Positions 1 to 9,177 are shown, counted from the first letter of the stretch. The stretch: DNA of 35,607 nt from Cloacimonetes bacterium UBA5456 (GCA_002427325.1 DIQS01000019.1:40611-76217); one strand, 5' to 3'. Notes: generated from the sequence alone by a model not told the origin. Translations and numbers: made by a program.

Positions 1-160
1 CCCAGTAAGGAAGCAGTGGAAAACAAGGATAAAAAGTGGCGAAGCAGAGGCAAAAATCAAGAAAAAATCACAGAGCAGACAAGATAGATTTGATTTACCT
101 TGACAGTCCGAGCCACAATAATTTGCTTGAAATAATAATATCCGCTTTGCGAGGTGTTGT

Positions 161-643
161 ATGGAACTGAAATTAGTTGCACTTAACTTTCCCGAGGATT
201 GCAATATCATCCTGGGGCAGAGTCATTTTATTAAAACAGTGGAAGACGTCTATGAGGCTATGGTCAATAGCGTTCCCGGTGTGGAATTTGGTCTTGCTTT
301 TTGTGAAGCTTCGGGACCTTGCCTGATTCGAAAAGACGGCACGGATACGAAGCTAATCGAGATTGCGGTGGACAATATGCGCAAGCTCGGCGCAGGTCAC
401 GTCTTTATGATTGTGATGCGCAATGCTTTCCCGCTCAATGTCTTACCCGCCGTCAAAGATTGTCGTGAGGTGGTAAACATCTTTTGCGCGACGGCAAATC
501 CCGTTGAGGTGATCGTTGCACAATCCGAGCAGGGACGCGGTGTGCTCGGCGTGATAGACGGTTCTTCGCCCAAGGGTGTGGAGCTCGACACGGATATCAG
601 CCATCGCAAGAAATTTCTCTTGGACATAGGTTACAAACGCTGA
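161..643 (+). CDS. Adenosine-specific kinase family protein
   Basis: This 160-residue protein matches what I recall of the small adenosine-specific kinase family (PF04008), known mostly from archaea and anaerobic bacteria. The usual family length is about 160 residues, so it looks complete. Recognisable parts are the N-terminal stretch with NFPEDCNIILGQSHFIKT, the central GVEFGLAFCEASGPCLIR segment and the C-terminal EQGRGVLGVIDGSSPKG segment rich in glycine. It is cytoplasmic, with no signal or membrane segment. A GAGGTG Shine-Dalgarno site lies 5 nt before the ATG. The stop codon TGA shares its last base with the ATG of thpR, so the two are translationally coupled. The biological role of the family is poorly known. 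The family call is fairly sure, the cellular function is not. Confidence 0.8.
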   Translation: MELKLVALNFPEDCNIILGQSHFIKTVEDVYEAMVNSVPGVEFGLAFCEASGPCLIRKDGTDTKLIEIAVDNMRKLGAGHVFMIVMRNAFPLNVLPAVKDCREVVNIFCATANPVEVIVAQSEQGRGVLGVIDGSSPKGVELDTDISHRKKFLLDIGYKR

Positions 644-1194
644 TGCGTCTTTTCTTGGCTTTGGAGCCTCCGGAGGAGGTTTCGGCAGAGCTCTGCAGAT
701 CGCTTCTCAGGTTTGAGAGGCTAAAACACAACGGTATCAACTGGGTGAAACCGGAAAACCTGCATCTCACGGTGAATTTCATCGGCGATACGCCGGATCA
801 CATGCTTGGCGATTTGTGGGGCGAGATTGAGCTTGCGGCAAGGAAATATCCCGCTTCAATCCTAAAGGCGGAAGGATATGAGCTTTTTCCCGGCAGGTCA
901 CCGCGAGTGCTCTGGCTGAAGCTTTCTTCCCAGGATAGATATTTGGAAGAGCTGAGCCGCAAAGTGCAGCAGATCATGCACCATGCCGGCTTGGAAGTCG
1001 ATAAGAAAAAGCTGAAACTACACGTCACTTTGGCGCGGCTGAAACAAGCTCAGAGTCCATATTTTGAGGAGGCAGTGCTTTCGCATCCCATAGAAGATTT
1101 CAGCCAAAAATGGGATAGACTGAGCCTGTATGAGAGCTTTTTGCGTCCGGACGGTCCCCGCTACAAACTTTTAGAACAATATAGATTTGAATAA
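643..1194 (+). CDS. thpR: RNA 2',3'-cyclic phosphodiesterase (LigT/2H family)
   Basis: A 183-residue 2H phosphoesterase, the usual length for ThpR/LigT. The two catalytic HxT motifs are visible as HLTV (residues 41-44) and HVTL (127-130), which sit opposite each other in the bilobed fold. The family hydrolyses 2',3'-cyclic phosphate ends of RNA to 2'-phosphates and can ligate tRNA halves in vitro. It is cytoplasmic. Its ATG overlaps the stop codon of the upstream gene by one base, and no strong Shine-Dalgarno site is visible, so it probably depends on coupling. The next gene, recA, starts 13 bp after the stop, and thpR next to recA or cinA is a common bacterial arrangement. Family call is confident. 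The physiological RNA substrate is unknown. Confidence 0.9.
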   Translation: MRLFLALEPPEEVSAELCRSLLRFERLKHNGINWVKPENLHLTVNFIGDTPDHMLGDLWGEIELAARKYPASILKAEGYELFPGRSPRVLWLKLSSQDRYLEELSRKVQQIMHHAGLEVDKKKLKLHVTLARLKQAQSPYFEEAVLSHPIEDFSQKWDRLSLYESFLRPDGPRYKLLEQYRFE

Positions 1195-1207
1195 AAATGG
1201 AGGAAAT

Positions 1208-2263
1208 ATGCTCGATAAGAACAAAGATGCAGCCCTAAAAACAGCAATTTCTCAGCTTGAAAAGAAATTTGGTGTGGGCACCCTTATGCGCCTTGGCGAC
1301 AAGCCTCTGCAAGAGGTGGAAGCTATTCCCACAGGTGCATTTAACCTCGACGTTGCCCTCGGCATCGGCGGAGTTCCCAAAGGCAGAATCATCGAGATTT
1401 ATGGTGCTGAAGCCAGCGGAAAGACCACGCTCTCATTGCACATCGCAGCCGAGTGTCAAAAACAAGGCGGGATAGTTGCATTTGTGGATGCGGAACACGC
1501 TCTCGACGTTGCCTATGCAAAGCGTCTCGGAGTTCAGACGGATAACATGCTACTCTCTCAGCCGGATGGCGGTGAGCAGGCATTGGAAGTGACCGAGACA
1601 TTGGTGCGCAGTTCAGCGGTTGATTTGGTGATAATAGACTCTGTTGCCGCCCTCGTGCCGCGTCAGGAGATCGAAGGCAATATGGGCGATAGCCACGTTG
1701 GTTTGCAAGCAAGACTCATGAGTCAAGCTCTTCGCAAGCTTACGGCGATCGTTGCCAAAAGTAACACGGCGGTGATCTTTATCAACCAGACGAGGATCAA
1801 GATCGGTGCGCCCGCTTTTGTGAATCCGGAGACCACCACCGGTGGAGTTGCTCTGAAATTCTATTCCTCGCTGAGGATGGAAGTTCGCTATGCCGGCGCC
1901 ATCAAGGATACCGGCAGTGATGCTCAAATCATCGGTGCAAGAACAAGGGTAAAGATTGTTAAAAACAAGCTTGCGCCACCTTTCAAAACGGTTGAATTTC
2001 CCATCATCTTTGGTCAGGGTATTTCCCATCTCGACATACTCTTAGATATGGCTGTGGATCATGACATCATCAAAAAGAGTGGTTCGTGGTTTGCCTATGG
2101 TGATGTGAGGCTGGGTCAGGGAGCGGATAAGAGTAAAACCTTCCTAACAGAAAACCCTGAGATCATGCAAGAGGTTGAAGATAAATTGATTGCAATGCTC
2201 AGCCCCGAAGAATTCGATGGCGGTCATGACCCAGATGAAACTGACGATTCGGGCGAAGAATAA
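1208..2263 (+). CDS. recA: Recombinase RecA
   Basis: RecA forms ATP-dependent filaments on single-stranded DNA, drives strand exchange and triggers LexA-type self-cleavage. The protein has 351 residues, typical length. Walker A is GAEASGKT (66-73, with A in place of the commoner P), followed by FVDAEHALD (92-100), the NQTR segment of the core and the DNA-binding loop region PETTTGGVALKF. The tail is acidic (DPDETDDSGEE), as in other RecA proteins. I chose the ATG at 1208 because GGAGG lies 4 nt upstream and the protein then begins in the normal place. An in-frame TTG at 1187 would overlap thpR and has no ribosome site. recX follows in an overlapping frame. No SOS-type operator was recognised upstream. 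Confidence 0.97.
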   Translation: MLDKNKDAALKTAISQLEKKFGVGTLMRLGDKPLQEVEAIPTGAFNLDVALGIGGVPKGRIIEIYGAEASGKTTLSLHIAAECQKQGGIVAFVDAEHALDVAYAKRLGVQTDNMLLSQPDGGEQALEVTETLVRSSAVDLVIIDSVAALVPRQEIEGNMGDSHVGLQARLMSQALRKLTAIVAKSNTAVIFINQTRIKIGAPAFVNPETTTGGVALKFYSSLRMEVRYAGAIKDTGSDAQIIGARTRVKIVKNKLAPPFKTVEFPIIFGQGISHLDILLDMAVDHDIIKKSGSWFAYGDVRLGQGADKSKTFLTENPEIMQEVEDKLIAMLSPEEFDGGHDPDETDDSGEE

Positions 2264-2861
2264 GAGAAATTCTATAGTCGTCTTGGATGAAATTGAGTGG
2301 GGGGTTCTGCCTGTCGGAACCCTCCGTCATTTGTTTCCATTTGGGGATGAATTAGAGATCGAGCCCGATGAAGTGGAACTGCTAAAAAAGGAGCTGGAAA
2401 AGAACGCTTGGAGCATGTTAGTGGGCTATCTGGCAAAAGCCGAGCATTCTGCTCTGCAGAGCCGTCGCTACCTGCAAAGACACAGCTTTCATAAGTCCAT
2501 AATCGAGCCCTGCATAGAGCTTTGCATCCAAAAGAAATATATAGACGATCGGCGATTTGCGCAGATTTATGTGCAAAACTATCTGCAAAAAGGGAAAAGC
2601 CGGCGTTATGTGGTGCAAAAACTCTATGAATTTGGGATTGGAAGCGATGTCACGGAGGAATTGGTGACCGAGCTTAGCGATGGCGAGCTTTCTGCTTCGC
2701 TTCTAAAAGAGCAAATTGTCAGGCTTTTGCACAAACACAAAAACGAAGAGCCCTATAAGCGAAAGGAAAAGACCTTTAGCTCGCTATATCGTAAAGGCTT
2801 TTCTATGGATGAGATAGCTCCGGTCTGGCATGAACTGGTGAGGGGAGATGACGATGTTTAG
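2235..2861 (+). CDS. recX: Regulatory protein RecX
   Basis: RecX binds RecA filaments and limits their extension. The protein is about 208 residues, within the family range, and is built of three-helix repeats. The diagnostic segment is YIDDRRFAQIYVQNYLQKGKS (about residues 101-121), followed by SRRYVVQKLYEFGI and a third repeat near FSSLYRKGFSMDEIAPVW. The start is uncertain: ATG codons at 2217, 2226 and 2235 and a TTG at 2190 are all inside the recA 3' end. I prefer 2235 because the protein then begins like other RecX proteins (KLTIRAKNKRNSIVVLDE). No strong ribosome site is visible, so translation probably couples to recA. The gene ends inside the start region of the next gene. Confidence 0.88.
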   Translation: MKLTIRAKNKRNSIVVLDEIEWGVLPVGTLRHLFPFGDELEIEPDEVELLKKELEKNAWSMLVGYLAKAEHSALQSRRYLQRHSFHKSIIEPCIELCIQKKYIDDRRFAQIYVQNYLQKGKSRRYVVQKLYEFGIGSDVTEELVTELSDGELSASLLKEQIVRLLHKHKNEEPYKRKEKTFSSLYRKGFSMDEIAPVWHELVRGDDDV

Positions 2862-3852
2862 CCCGCGTTTGATCTATATCTTTCTTATGCTGATTTTGTT
2901 AAACGCGTGTGCGCATCCGGGCTTCAATCAATATCCCCTGAGCAAAGGCTATCCAAACTATCGCATCCTGCCGCAAGAGATTAGCAATCTGAGTCATACC
3001 AATCCCGAGCTCATTCGCCACAGAATCATCGGTTTTTCTCAGGAAGAGAAGTTGCCCATCTATGTCATCGAAGTGGGTAGCGGCGAGCGAAACATCCTGT
3101 TGATTGGTCAGCATCATGGAGATGAAGTTTTGGGAACTGCGCTCACCATGCATCTGAGCCGGAGGCTGGTGCAAAGGAAAAAAGAAGAGCGCGTCGCAAA
3201 GCTTTTGGATGAATATACGCTGTGGATTATCCCCAGCATCAACCCGGACGCTTGGCAGATGGTGGTGGATGGAGCGGCACGTATCAAGCGGAAAAATAAT
3301 AGGGATACGGATGCAAACGGTAAATTAGATGTGCGCACGGACGGCGTGGATCTGAATAGAAACTATCCTATATTTTGGGATTTGGATCAGGAGACGAACG
3401 TGCTGAGTCCTTTCTATAAGGGCACTGCGCCTGCTTCGGAGGCTGAGGTTCAAGCCGTGATCAGCTTTGGGAGAAAGGTGGATTTTGAGCTGGCGATATT
3501 CTATCACTCATCGGCAACGGGGAGTTTGAATGAGAAGATATTCTTGCCGGCGGTGCAAAATCGGGACGAACGTTTTGAGAGATTAGAGGAGATTGCAGAT
3601 TTCTATGCAAAGCAATTGCCGCGGGACTATTTTAAAGGTAGTTACACCCTGCATAGAGGGCTGAGTTCGAAGGTGGGCAATGCGCGGAACTTCTTCTATC
3701 ACGGTTTGGAGACCGATGCTATGTTGGTGGAGATTGGCGGGATCAATAAAGATGGGCGCAGCATCATCCATCCGCCGGATAAGATCTTGCGCAAGATACT
3801 CAAGCGGCAAGAAAAAGCTTTTATCAATCTTTTGGAATATCTTCTAAGATAA
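2854..3852 (+). CDS. M14-type zinc carboxypeptidase lipoprotein
   Basis: A 332-residue secreted metallopeptidase of the M14 family, resembling the MpaA-like branch that trims cell-wall peptides. The N-terminus is a lipoprotein signal: a hydrophobic stretch then LNAC with the lipidated Cys19. Zinc ligands are H88 and E91 in GQHHGDE and H218 in IFYHSS. The substrate-carboxylate region DLNRNYP (166-172) is present, and the catalytic glutamate is probably E293 in LVEIGG. All expected M14 elements are therefore there. The ATG at 2854 is preferred over 2848 because AGGGGA lies 7 nt upstream of it. The gene overlaps recX by 8 bp, and its 3' end overlaps the convergent helicase gene by 29 bp. The substrate is unknown; peptidoglycan peptides are a guess from related enzymes. 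Confidence 0.85.
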   Translation: MFSPRLIYIFLMLILLNACAHPGFNQYPLSKGYPNYRILPQEISNLSHTNPELIRHRIIGFSQEEKLPIYVIEVGSGERNILLIGQHHGDEVLGTALTMHLSRRLVQRKKEERVAKLLDEYTLWIIPSINPDAWQMVVDGAARIKRKNNRDTDANGKLDVRTDGVDLNRNYPIFWDLDQETNVLSPFYKGTAPASEAEVQAVISFGRKVDFELAIFYHSSATGSLNEKIFLPAVQNRDERFERLEEIADFYAKQLPRDYFKGSYTLHRGLSSKVGNARNFFYHGLETDAMLVEIGGINKDGRSIIHPPDKILRKILKRQEKAFINLLEYLLR

Positions 3853-6340
3853 GTAGTTCTTTCAAGATAGCTTGAGCATGGGTCTTGGCACCTTGTCCTT
3901 GCTCTGAAACCGCTCCCGTGCAGGCAGGGCAACCATTCTCACAAGTGCAGGCTGAGACCTGTTCCAAGGCGGCTTCAAGCACATCCTTTTGAATCTCATA
4001 GAGCTTTTTACTAAGTCCCGTGCCACCGGCGACGGCGTCGTAGATCGCCACAAAATAGTTGCCGTGGGCAAATCCGCTTTCTCTGCCAAAATGTAAGCCG
4101 AGATCGCGCGGATCGCACATCACAAAGAATGGTGCGATGTTGTGGATGAGATATGCCATGCCGGAAATGCCGCTTTGGATCATGATGCGCTGCTCGGCTA
4201 AGGCGTGGCAACGCGGGCAAAGTGTGATGAGATTTGAGGGATGATTTGCGCTGATGGGATCACTAAAATTGCGGAAGGGGACGATGTGATGAACATGCCA
4301 AGTCTCGTCATTCTCGGGGATTCCGCAATGCTTGCAACGGTGGGCATCGCGGGCACGGATGAGCTTGCTGAGCTTTGTCCAATCCTTGCCATAATCGTTG
4401 GGATCGCTATTCCATAGCCCTTGGGAACGCACCTCTTCAACGAGCTCCTCCGAGAGTTCCATCCACCATGCCTTGGTCTGCATCACGCGCTCTGGTAAAT
4501 CCAATTCACGCACACCCAGTTTCTCCAAATTGGCGATGCGGATCATCTTGAAGCCTGTTACTTGAGAGCGGACTGTGACATCGGCAAAGTGTTTGCTTCC
4601 CCAAGGAAGTCGCTGATTTCTATATATCTTATCGGGGATAATGGTGGTGTTTTTGATGGCTTGGGTGTAGTAGTCAGCCTCGATGGGCTCTACTTTCACG
4701 ATGTTTTCAGTGAGGTCTAAATCTTTTACAACCCAGCTTTCGCCCTCGTGGAGATAGATGGCATGGGGGTGGGTGAGCCAATGGGCACTTTCGAGATCAA
4801 CAAAGCCTATGCTCTTGCCATCGTGGAGGATAGGGAGTTGGGAGGAGGCGTTGCGCAGGGAGACATTTGCGGCGGGGAAGTCGTTTATGATGCCTACATA
4901 TCTCGTGCCCGCTTTGCGAATCTTGCCATCTTCGACGAGGATATCCAAATATGCGCTGAGTTCGGGATAGCTTATATCGCCAAAGCTCTCGTTTTCTTTG
5001 AAAGAGAGTTCTGCGACGGCGCAGTGTAGGTGTTTGAGCAAAATCTCGGTATTTTTGGGATCAATCAGCGCCATTTCGGGGCTGTTTTCCCAGAGATATT
5101 CGGGATGGCGGCAGATATATTGATCCAGCGGAGTGTCGCCGGCAACGAGGATGGCGAGAGATTTGCGTCCTGCGCGTCCTGCACGTCCTGCCTCTTGTCT
5201 CACGCCGGAGATGCTGCCGGGATAGCCGTTTATGATGGAAAGATCGAGTCCGCCAATATCGATGCCGAGTTCCAAAGCGTTTGTCGAGACCACCATTTTG
5301 ATCTCCGCTTCGCGTAATTTGCGTTCAATCTCGCGGCGCACAGAAGGCAGGTAGCCGCTGCGATAGCTCTGCACCAAATGCTGTTGATCGACGGGGATGT
5401 GCAAAAGAAGGGTTTCCACGCTGCGGCGCGAGACACTGAAAAGAATGCTCTGCAAGGGGTATTTTAGGGCAAGCCTTGCGATGCGTCCAGATTCCATGAG
5501 TGAGCTTCGTCTGATGCCCAAATCCTTGTTAGTGAGCGGCGGATTGTATATCAGATTGATCCTCTCGCCTTGCGGTGAACCGTCTTCATCGATGTGGATG
5601 ATATCGTCGCCAATGAGTTCTTGAACAAAGCTTTGCGCATTGGCAAGGGTTGCGGAAGTGCAGATGAAGATGGGTTTTACCTTATAAACTTGGCAGATTC
5701 GCATGAGGCGGCGGAGCACGCAGGCAAAGTGTGAGCCAAAAACGCCGCGATAGTAATGCACTTCATCGATGACGATGTATTTGAGGCGCGAGAAAAAGTT
5801 GCTCCAAAGTCCGTGGTGGGGCAGGATGCCAAGGTGGAGCATATCGGGATTGGAGAAGATGATATTTGCCTCTTTGCGAATCTTGTGGCGGCTTTCCGAA
5901 GGTGTGTCTCCATCGTAGATAGCACAAGAAATTGAGGGTGCTGTGCGCGTTAGTTCCCCCATCTTGAAAGCTTGATCCTGCGTGAGTGCTTTGGTGGGGA
6001 AAAGCAGCAGGGCACGACTGTTTCTATCCTGCAAAATACTTTGGATTATGGGTATCTGATAGATCAGGCTTTTGCCGCTGGCGACACCGCTGGAAATCAC
6101 CACATTCTTGCCGGAAAAGATGTGGTTCAATGCTTTTACTTGGTGAGAATATAGTCCTTCAATTCCTTTGTCACTCAGGATTCGCGCAAGCTCATTATCA
6201 ATCTGAGGCGGCAATGCTGAAGATATCTTTTCACGGGCGAGGTGTATGTGTGTGGAGACGATGTTTTGTCGAAATCGAGGTGCTGAGCTCAATTCGTGGT
6301 GGAGTTCATCGAGTGCGGGGAGCTTCTTTCTTAGGCGCAT
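3824..6340 (-). CDS. MrfA/YprA-like DEAD/DEAH helicase with inserted HNH domain
   Basis: An 838-residue SF2 helicase of the type with a C-terminal DUF1998 (MZB) zinc domain, like Bacillus MrfA, which works in DNA damage repair. Visible motifs are a Q-motif-like LYSHQ (63-67), Walker A SGVASGKS, DEVH (192-195), SAT (229-231), the motif V region STNALELGIDIGG and motif VI QEAGRAGRAGR (382-392). The C-terminal cysteines are C742 (MCDPRD) and CTCENGCPAC (798-807). Between the helicase part and DUF1998 sits a complete HNH cassette at about residues 655-715: CKHC, HVHH, N703 and CPRCH. That insertion is not in the Bacillus protein as I recall it. The start codon follows the upstream stop with no gap, and the ribosome site is weak, so translation is probably coupled. 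The tail overlaps the carboxypeptidase gene convergently. Confidence 0.88.
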   Translation of the reverse strand: MRLRKKLPALDELHHELSSAPRFRQNIVSTHIHLAREKISSALPPQIDNELARILSDKGIEGLYSHQVKALNHIFSGKNVVISSGVASGKSLIYQIPIIQSILQDRNSRALLLFPTKALTQDQAFKMGELTRTAPSISCAIYDGDTPSESRHKIRKEANIIFSNPDMLHLGILPHHGLWSNFFSRLKYIVIDEVHYYRGVFGSHFACVLRRLMRICQVYKVKPIFICTSATLANAQSFVQELIGDDIIHIDEDGSPQGERINLIYNPPLTNKDLGIRRSSLMESGRIARLALKYPLQSILFSVSRRSVETLLLHIPVDQQHLVQSYRSGYLPSVRREIERKLREAEIKMVVSTNALELGIDIGGLDLSIINGYPGSISGVRQEAGRAGRAGRKSLAILVAGDTPLDQYICRHPEYLWENSPEMALIDPKNTEILLKHLHCAVAELSFKENESFGDISYPELSAYLDILVEDGKIRKAGTRYVGIINDFPAANVSLRNASSQLPILHDGKSIGFVDLESAHWLTHPHAIYLHEGESWVVKDLDLTENIVKVEPIEADYYTQAIKNTTIIPDKIYRNQRLPWGSKHFADVTVRSQVTGFKMIRIANLEKLGVRELDLPERVMQTKAWWMELSEELVEEVRSQGLWNSDPNDYGKDWTKLSKLIRARDAHRCKHCGIPENDETWHVHHIVPFRNFSDPISANHPSNLITLCPRCHALAEQRIMIQSGISGMAYLIHNIAPFFVMCDPRDLGLHFGRESGFAHGNYFVAIYDAVAGGTGLSKKLYEIQKDVLEAALEQVSACTCENGCPACTGAVSEQGQGAKTHAQAILKELLILEDIPKD

Positions 6341-8065
6341 CTAACGAGGGATGATGACTTGGCGAAAGACTTGGCTTTGTTCTTGGCTGGTGACTTTAAG
6401 GAAATACACACCGGCGCTGAGCCTTAATGAGCGACTATCAAAGCGTTTGATGCCACGCTCTTTATGTATTCTCTGTCCGCGCAGGTTATATATTTCCAGA
6501 TCAAAATAATCTTTATGCTCCATGGTGAAATAATCTCGCGCCGGATTTGGATAGGGACGCAGGGGTGCAAGGGTCTCGTCCTCAATGCTCACCTCTTTGC
6601 TTTTTCCAAATATCTGTATGTGATCGACATAGAGAGCGAGGGCGTCCAAGGAACAGCAGTTGAGTGCAAAGCGGATTTCCTGATTGCTATAGGGCGAGAG
6701 GTCAAATTCAAACTCTTGCCAGGAGTTTTCCACGAGTAGATAGCTTGCTGAGTGTAAAGGGACAAAATCCTGTGGAGCACTTCCCGTGTTTGAGATGAGC
6801 ACGCGAATTCTCTCGGCGCCATAGGCATTGCTTAGTCTGCCGGCAAAAAAGCTTAATTTGCCTTGGTCTTTAAAGCTGAAAACAGGGGAGATCAGCCAGT
6901 CGTTATTGGGCGGCTGCGTGCTGGATAAGGACATCAAAAATTGCTCGCCGGAAACGTAGGAGGGCATGAGTAAAGGTGGTATGCAATCCTCAGGTGAAAA
7001 GACCATCCAGCCCAATGCCTCACCTTCGTGGGGAAAATCTATATCTGCAAAGCCCCAATTTGCTGCGCCATCGAGGTCGAGATTGAGATATGGATCAAGA
7101 TCGATGCTGAAGGGCGAGTAATCTTCAAAACTATCAAAGAAAATGCAGGATATTCCTTTTTCTGGGGTGCGGATGAGATAGGGCGGCGAAGCCGGGGAGA
7201 GTCCTTCATGGGGGTAAAAAGCTTGAACGTTGTAGAGATAGTTTGTATCGGGCAAGACTTCTAAATCTTCAAAGTTGCAATTGACGCAGCTTCCAATGTT
7301 CTGTCCGTTTCGGTTTATCGTGTAATATTGCGGCGCATCTCCCGATGGGGCTTTCCAAAAGAGTTTGTTGCTTTCGCCCAGAGCGTATCCATAAAGTGCG
7401 CGCGGGATGCGGGTGCTGACATCATCAGAAAAGTGTAGGCGAAGATGGTTGAGAGCATTGACCGCACTGCCCGCAGATGGGGGATTATAGGGATCGGGAT
7501 TATCGTTCATGCTCACATATTTGCGTGCGCGATTGTTTGTGACCGTCCACGATAAAAAGTCATCTGAATTATTTCCTATGGACGAGTTGTGTTCGGAAAC
7601 CGCAATGAGGAGGTTGCTATTTCCATTATAGAAAAAAGAGTTATCAAGGGGAATCTGAAGCCAGCCGTTGCCCGTCATGCCTCCCAAAAACCAGTCTTCT
7701 TGCAAGCTGCCATTGAAAACTTGGCTCATGGCGCTGACATCAATCCAATCTGTGATGGCGTTTTGGGTGCAATGACCGATGAATATGCGCCAATCTTTAT
7801 TTGCTTCTAAGAAGTTTTGTGAGCTGATTTGATAGTGGAAACTTATCTTTGTTATTTGGCCATTATAGGCGATATCGCCGGGATAGAGAATCTGCTGACT
7901 ATAGCTGTATCTCGCCATTGGTTCGATCGGTAGTCCGGTATTTATGATATCCGCATAGCCGATCTCGATGTGTTGGGCAAACAGTGCGCTGAATCCTGCT
8001 AAGATGAATGTGGCGAAAAGCTTTCTGAAATATGAGAAATCAGCTTGGTGCGAGGTCTGCCACAT
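6341..8065 (-). CDS. Secreted protein, FN3 plus cleaved-adhesin-like domain, T9SS type A sorting domain
   Basis: A 574-residue exported protein. A signal-like hydrophobic stretch occupies about residues 13-30 (KLFATFILAGFSALFAQ). After a beta-rich N-terminal part there is a fibronectin-III-like segment (about 215-305, ending in NYLYNVQAFYPHEGLSPAS). Then comes a choice-of-anchor-J/cleaved-adhesin-like lectin fold, starting at FFDSFEDYSPFSI and including the typical NNDWLISPVFSF and LYVDHIQIFG. The last 75 residues are a Por/type IX type A sorting domain: PYPNPARDYF, then YNLRGQRIH, then LSAGVYFLKV. It is probably surface-displayed or released, and the cargo function is unknown. AGGGA lies about 7 nt before the ATG. 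It sits between dprA (23 bp upstream) and the helicase (no gap), an odd place for a surface protein. Confidence 0.82.
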   Translation of the reverse strand: MWQTSHQADFSYFRKLFATFILAGFSALFAQHIEIGYADIINTGLPIEPMARYSYSQQILYPGDIAYNGQITKISFHYQISSQNFLEANKDWRIFIGHCTQNAITDWIDVSAMSQVFNGSLQEDWFLGGMTGNGWLQIPLDNSFFYNGNSNLLIAVSEHNSSIGNNSDDFLSWTVTNNRARKYVSMNDNPDPYNPPSAGSAVNALNHLRLHFSDDVSTRIPRALYGYALGESNKLFWKAPSGDAPQYYTINRNGQNIGSCVNCNFEDLEVLPDTNYLYNVQAFYPHEGLSPASPPYLIRTPEKGISCIFFDSFEDYSPFSIDLDPYLNLDLDGAANWGFADIDFPHEGEALGWMVFSPEDCIPPLLMPSYVSGEQFLMSLSSTQPPNNDWLISPVFSFKDQGKLSFFAGRLSNAYGAERIRVLISNTGSAPQDFVPLHSASYLLVENSWQEFEFDLSPYSNQEIRFALNCCSLDALALYVDHIQIFGKSKEVSIEDETLAPLRPYPNPARDYFTMEHKDYFDLEIYNLRGQRIHKERGIKRFDSRSLRLSAGVYFLKVTSQEQSQVFRQVIIPR

Positions 8066-8088
8066 AATCTGTCCCTTATATCAAGAAT

Positions 8089-9177
8089 TCATATCACAAA
8101 GAAGTTATTTCCGCTTTCTTTGGCAATCAACCCTTTGAGTTCAAGATTTGTCAACAGGGTGGAGAGCTTGCCAACAGGATATCCCGTTTTGATGAGAATC
8201 TCGTCGAAGCTACGATTGCTATCCCCTTCTTTGAGTAATTGATACATCATTTGTTCGTCTTCGCTGAGTGCTACTGCAATCTCGCTTTGTTTTTCCTTTT
8301 CCGGCTCTAAGCCCAAGAGATAGCTCAGCTCTTCGGGACAATCTATCAGAGATGCTCCGTTTTTGATGAGATGATTGGGACCTTCGGCATTGATACTATT
8401 GACATTGCCGGGTAGGGCGCAGACATCAATTCCTTGTTGCAAAGCGTTTTTAGCAGTGAGTAGTGCGCCGCTGCTGATGGGACCTTCGACCACGAAAACG
8501 AGATCGGAAAGAGCACTGATGATTCTGTTTCTTGCGGGGAAGTTCCACCGATCCGGCTTTGTTCCGGGTTCATATTCGCTGATGAGCAAGCCCGTCTCAC
8601 AGATGCGCTTTGCCAATTCCTGGTTTTGGGTGGGATAGATGTTTTCGAGGCCGCAAGCCAAGACGGCGATGGTGTTTGTTCCTTCTCTAAGCGCAGTTGA
8701 ATGTGCGATGGTGTCAATCCCGAGAGCCAATCCGCTCACGATGCAAACCTTTTGGCGGCAGATGGGCGCGATGATCTTGGCACTGATTTCCCTGCCATAG
8801 GTGCTGGTCTTGCGCGTGCCCACCACGGCTAAATGTTTCTTGGCTTCAAAGGCTGAGAGATCGCCGCGATAATAGAGGATGATGGGTGGGGCATAGATAT
8901 TCTTGAGGCGAGCGGGATATTCGTGGTAGCTCAGCGTGTTGATCTTATGATAATCCATCATCTTTTGGATTTGGGCGATGTTTTTTGGCAGAACGGTGTT
9001 TTGCAAATGTTCAATGCTTGGGGTCTTAAGAAGCTTGCTTTCATAGATGGGGTGGCTTTTTTGTCCCACAAATTCACAAGGATCGGGATATTCGGCCAAG
9101 AGTTCCACCATCTGCCTGCCGGAGATGCCGGGGACGTTTTTAAAACAAAGCCAAGCGAGATATTCTTGGGAAGTCAT
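8089..9177 (-). CDS. dprA: DNA-processing protein DprA
   Basis: DprA loads RecA onto incoming single-stranded DNA during natural transformation. The 362-residue protein has the full three-part layout. An N-terminal SAM/HhH-like part contains KNVPGISGRQMVELL (13-27). The Rossmann core carries VGTRKTSTYG (119-128), SGLALGID (148-155), the ACGLENIYP segment and ALPGNVNSINAEGPNHLI. A C-terminal winged helix (about 300-362) contains DEILIKTGYPVGKLSTLLTN. The ATG overlaps the obg stop codon in an ATGA arrangement, so translation is coupled. No other competence gene is in the window. Identification is firm. Whether the organism is naturally transformable cannot be told from this gene alone, because dprA is widespread. 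Confidence 0.95.
   Translation of the reverse strand: MTSQEYLAWLCFKNVPGISGRQMVELLAEYPDPCEFVGQKSHPIYESKLLKTPSIEHLQNTVLPKNIAQIQKMMDYHKINTLSYHEYPARLKNIYAPPIILYYRGDLSAFEAKKHLAVVGTRKTSTYGREISAKIIAPICRQKVCIVSGLALGIDTIAHSTALREGTNTIAVLACGLENIYPTQNQELAKRICETGLLISEYEPGTKPDRWNFPARNRIISALSDLVFVVEGPISSGALLTAKNALQQGIDVCALPGNVNSINAEGPNHLIKNGASLIDCPEELSYLLGLEPEKEKQSEIAVALSEDEQMMYQLLKEGDSNRSFDEILIKTGYPVGKLSTLLTNLELKGLIAKESGNNFFVI

Noticed and set aside
100..141. Possible promoter (TTGACA at 100-105) before the adenosine-specific kinase gene
   Set aside because: The -35 box is perfect, but no -10 box lies at 16-18 bp. The AT-rich TAATAT at 136-141 is about 30 bp away, too far to pair with it.
1613..2029. 138-codon open frame on the minus strand
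   Set aside because: It is antisense to recA, which is unmistakable, and has no supporting motif.
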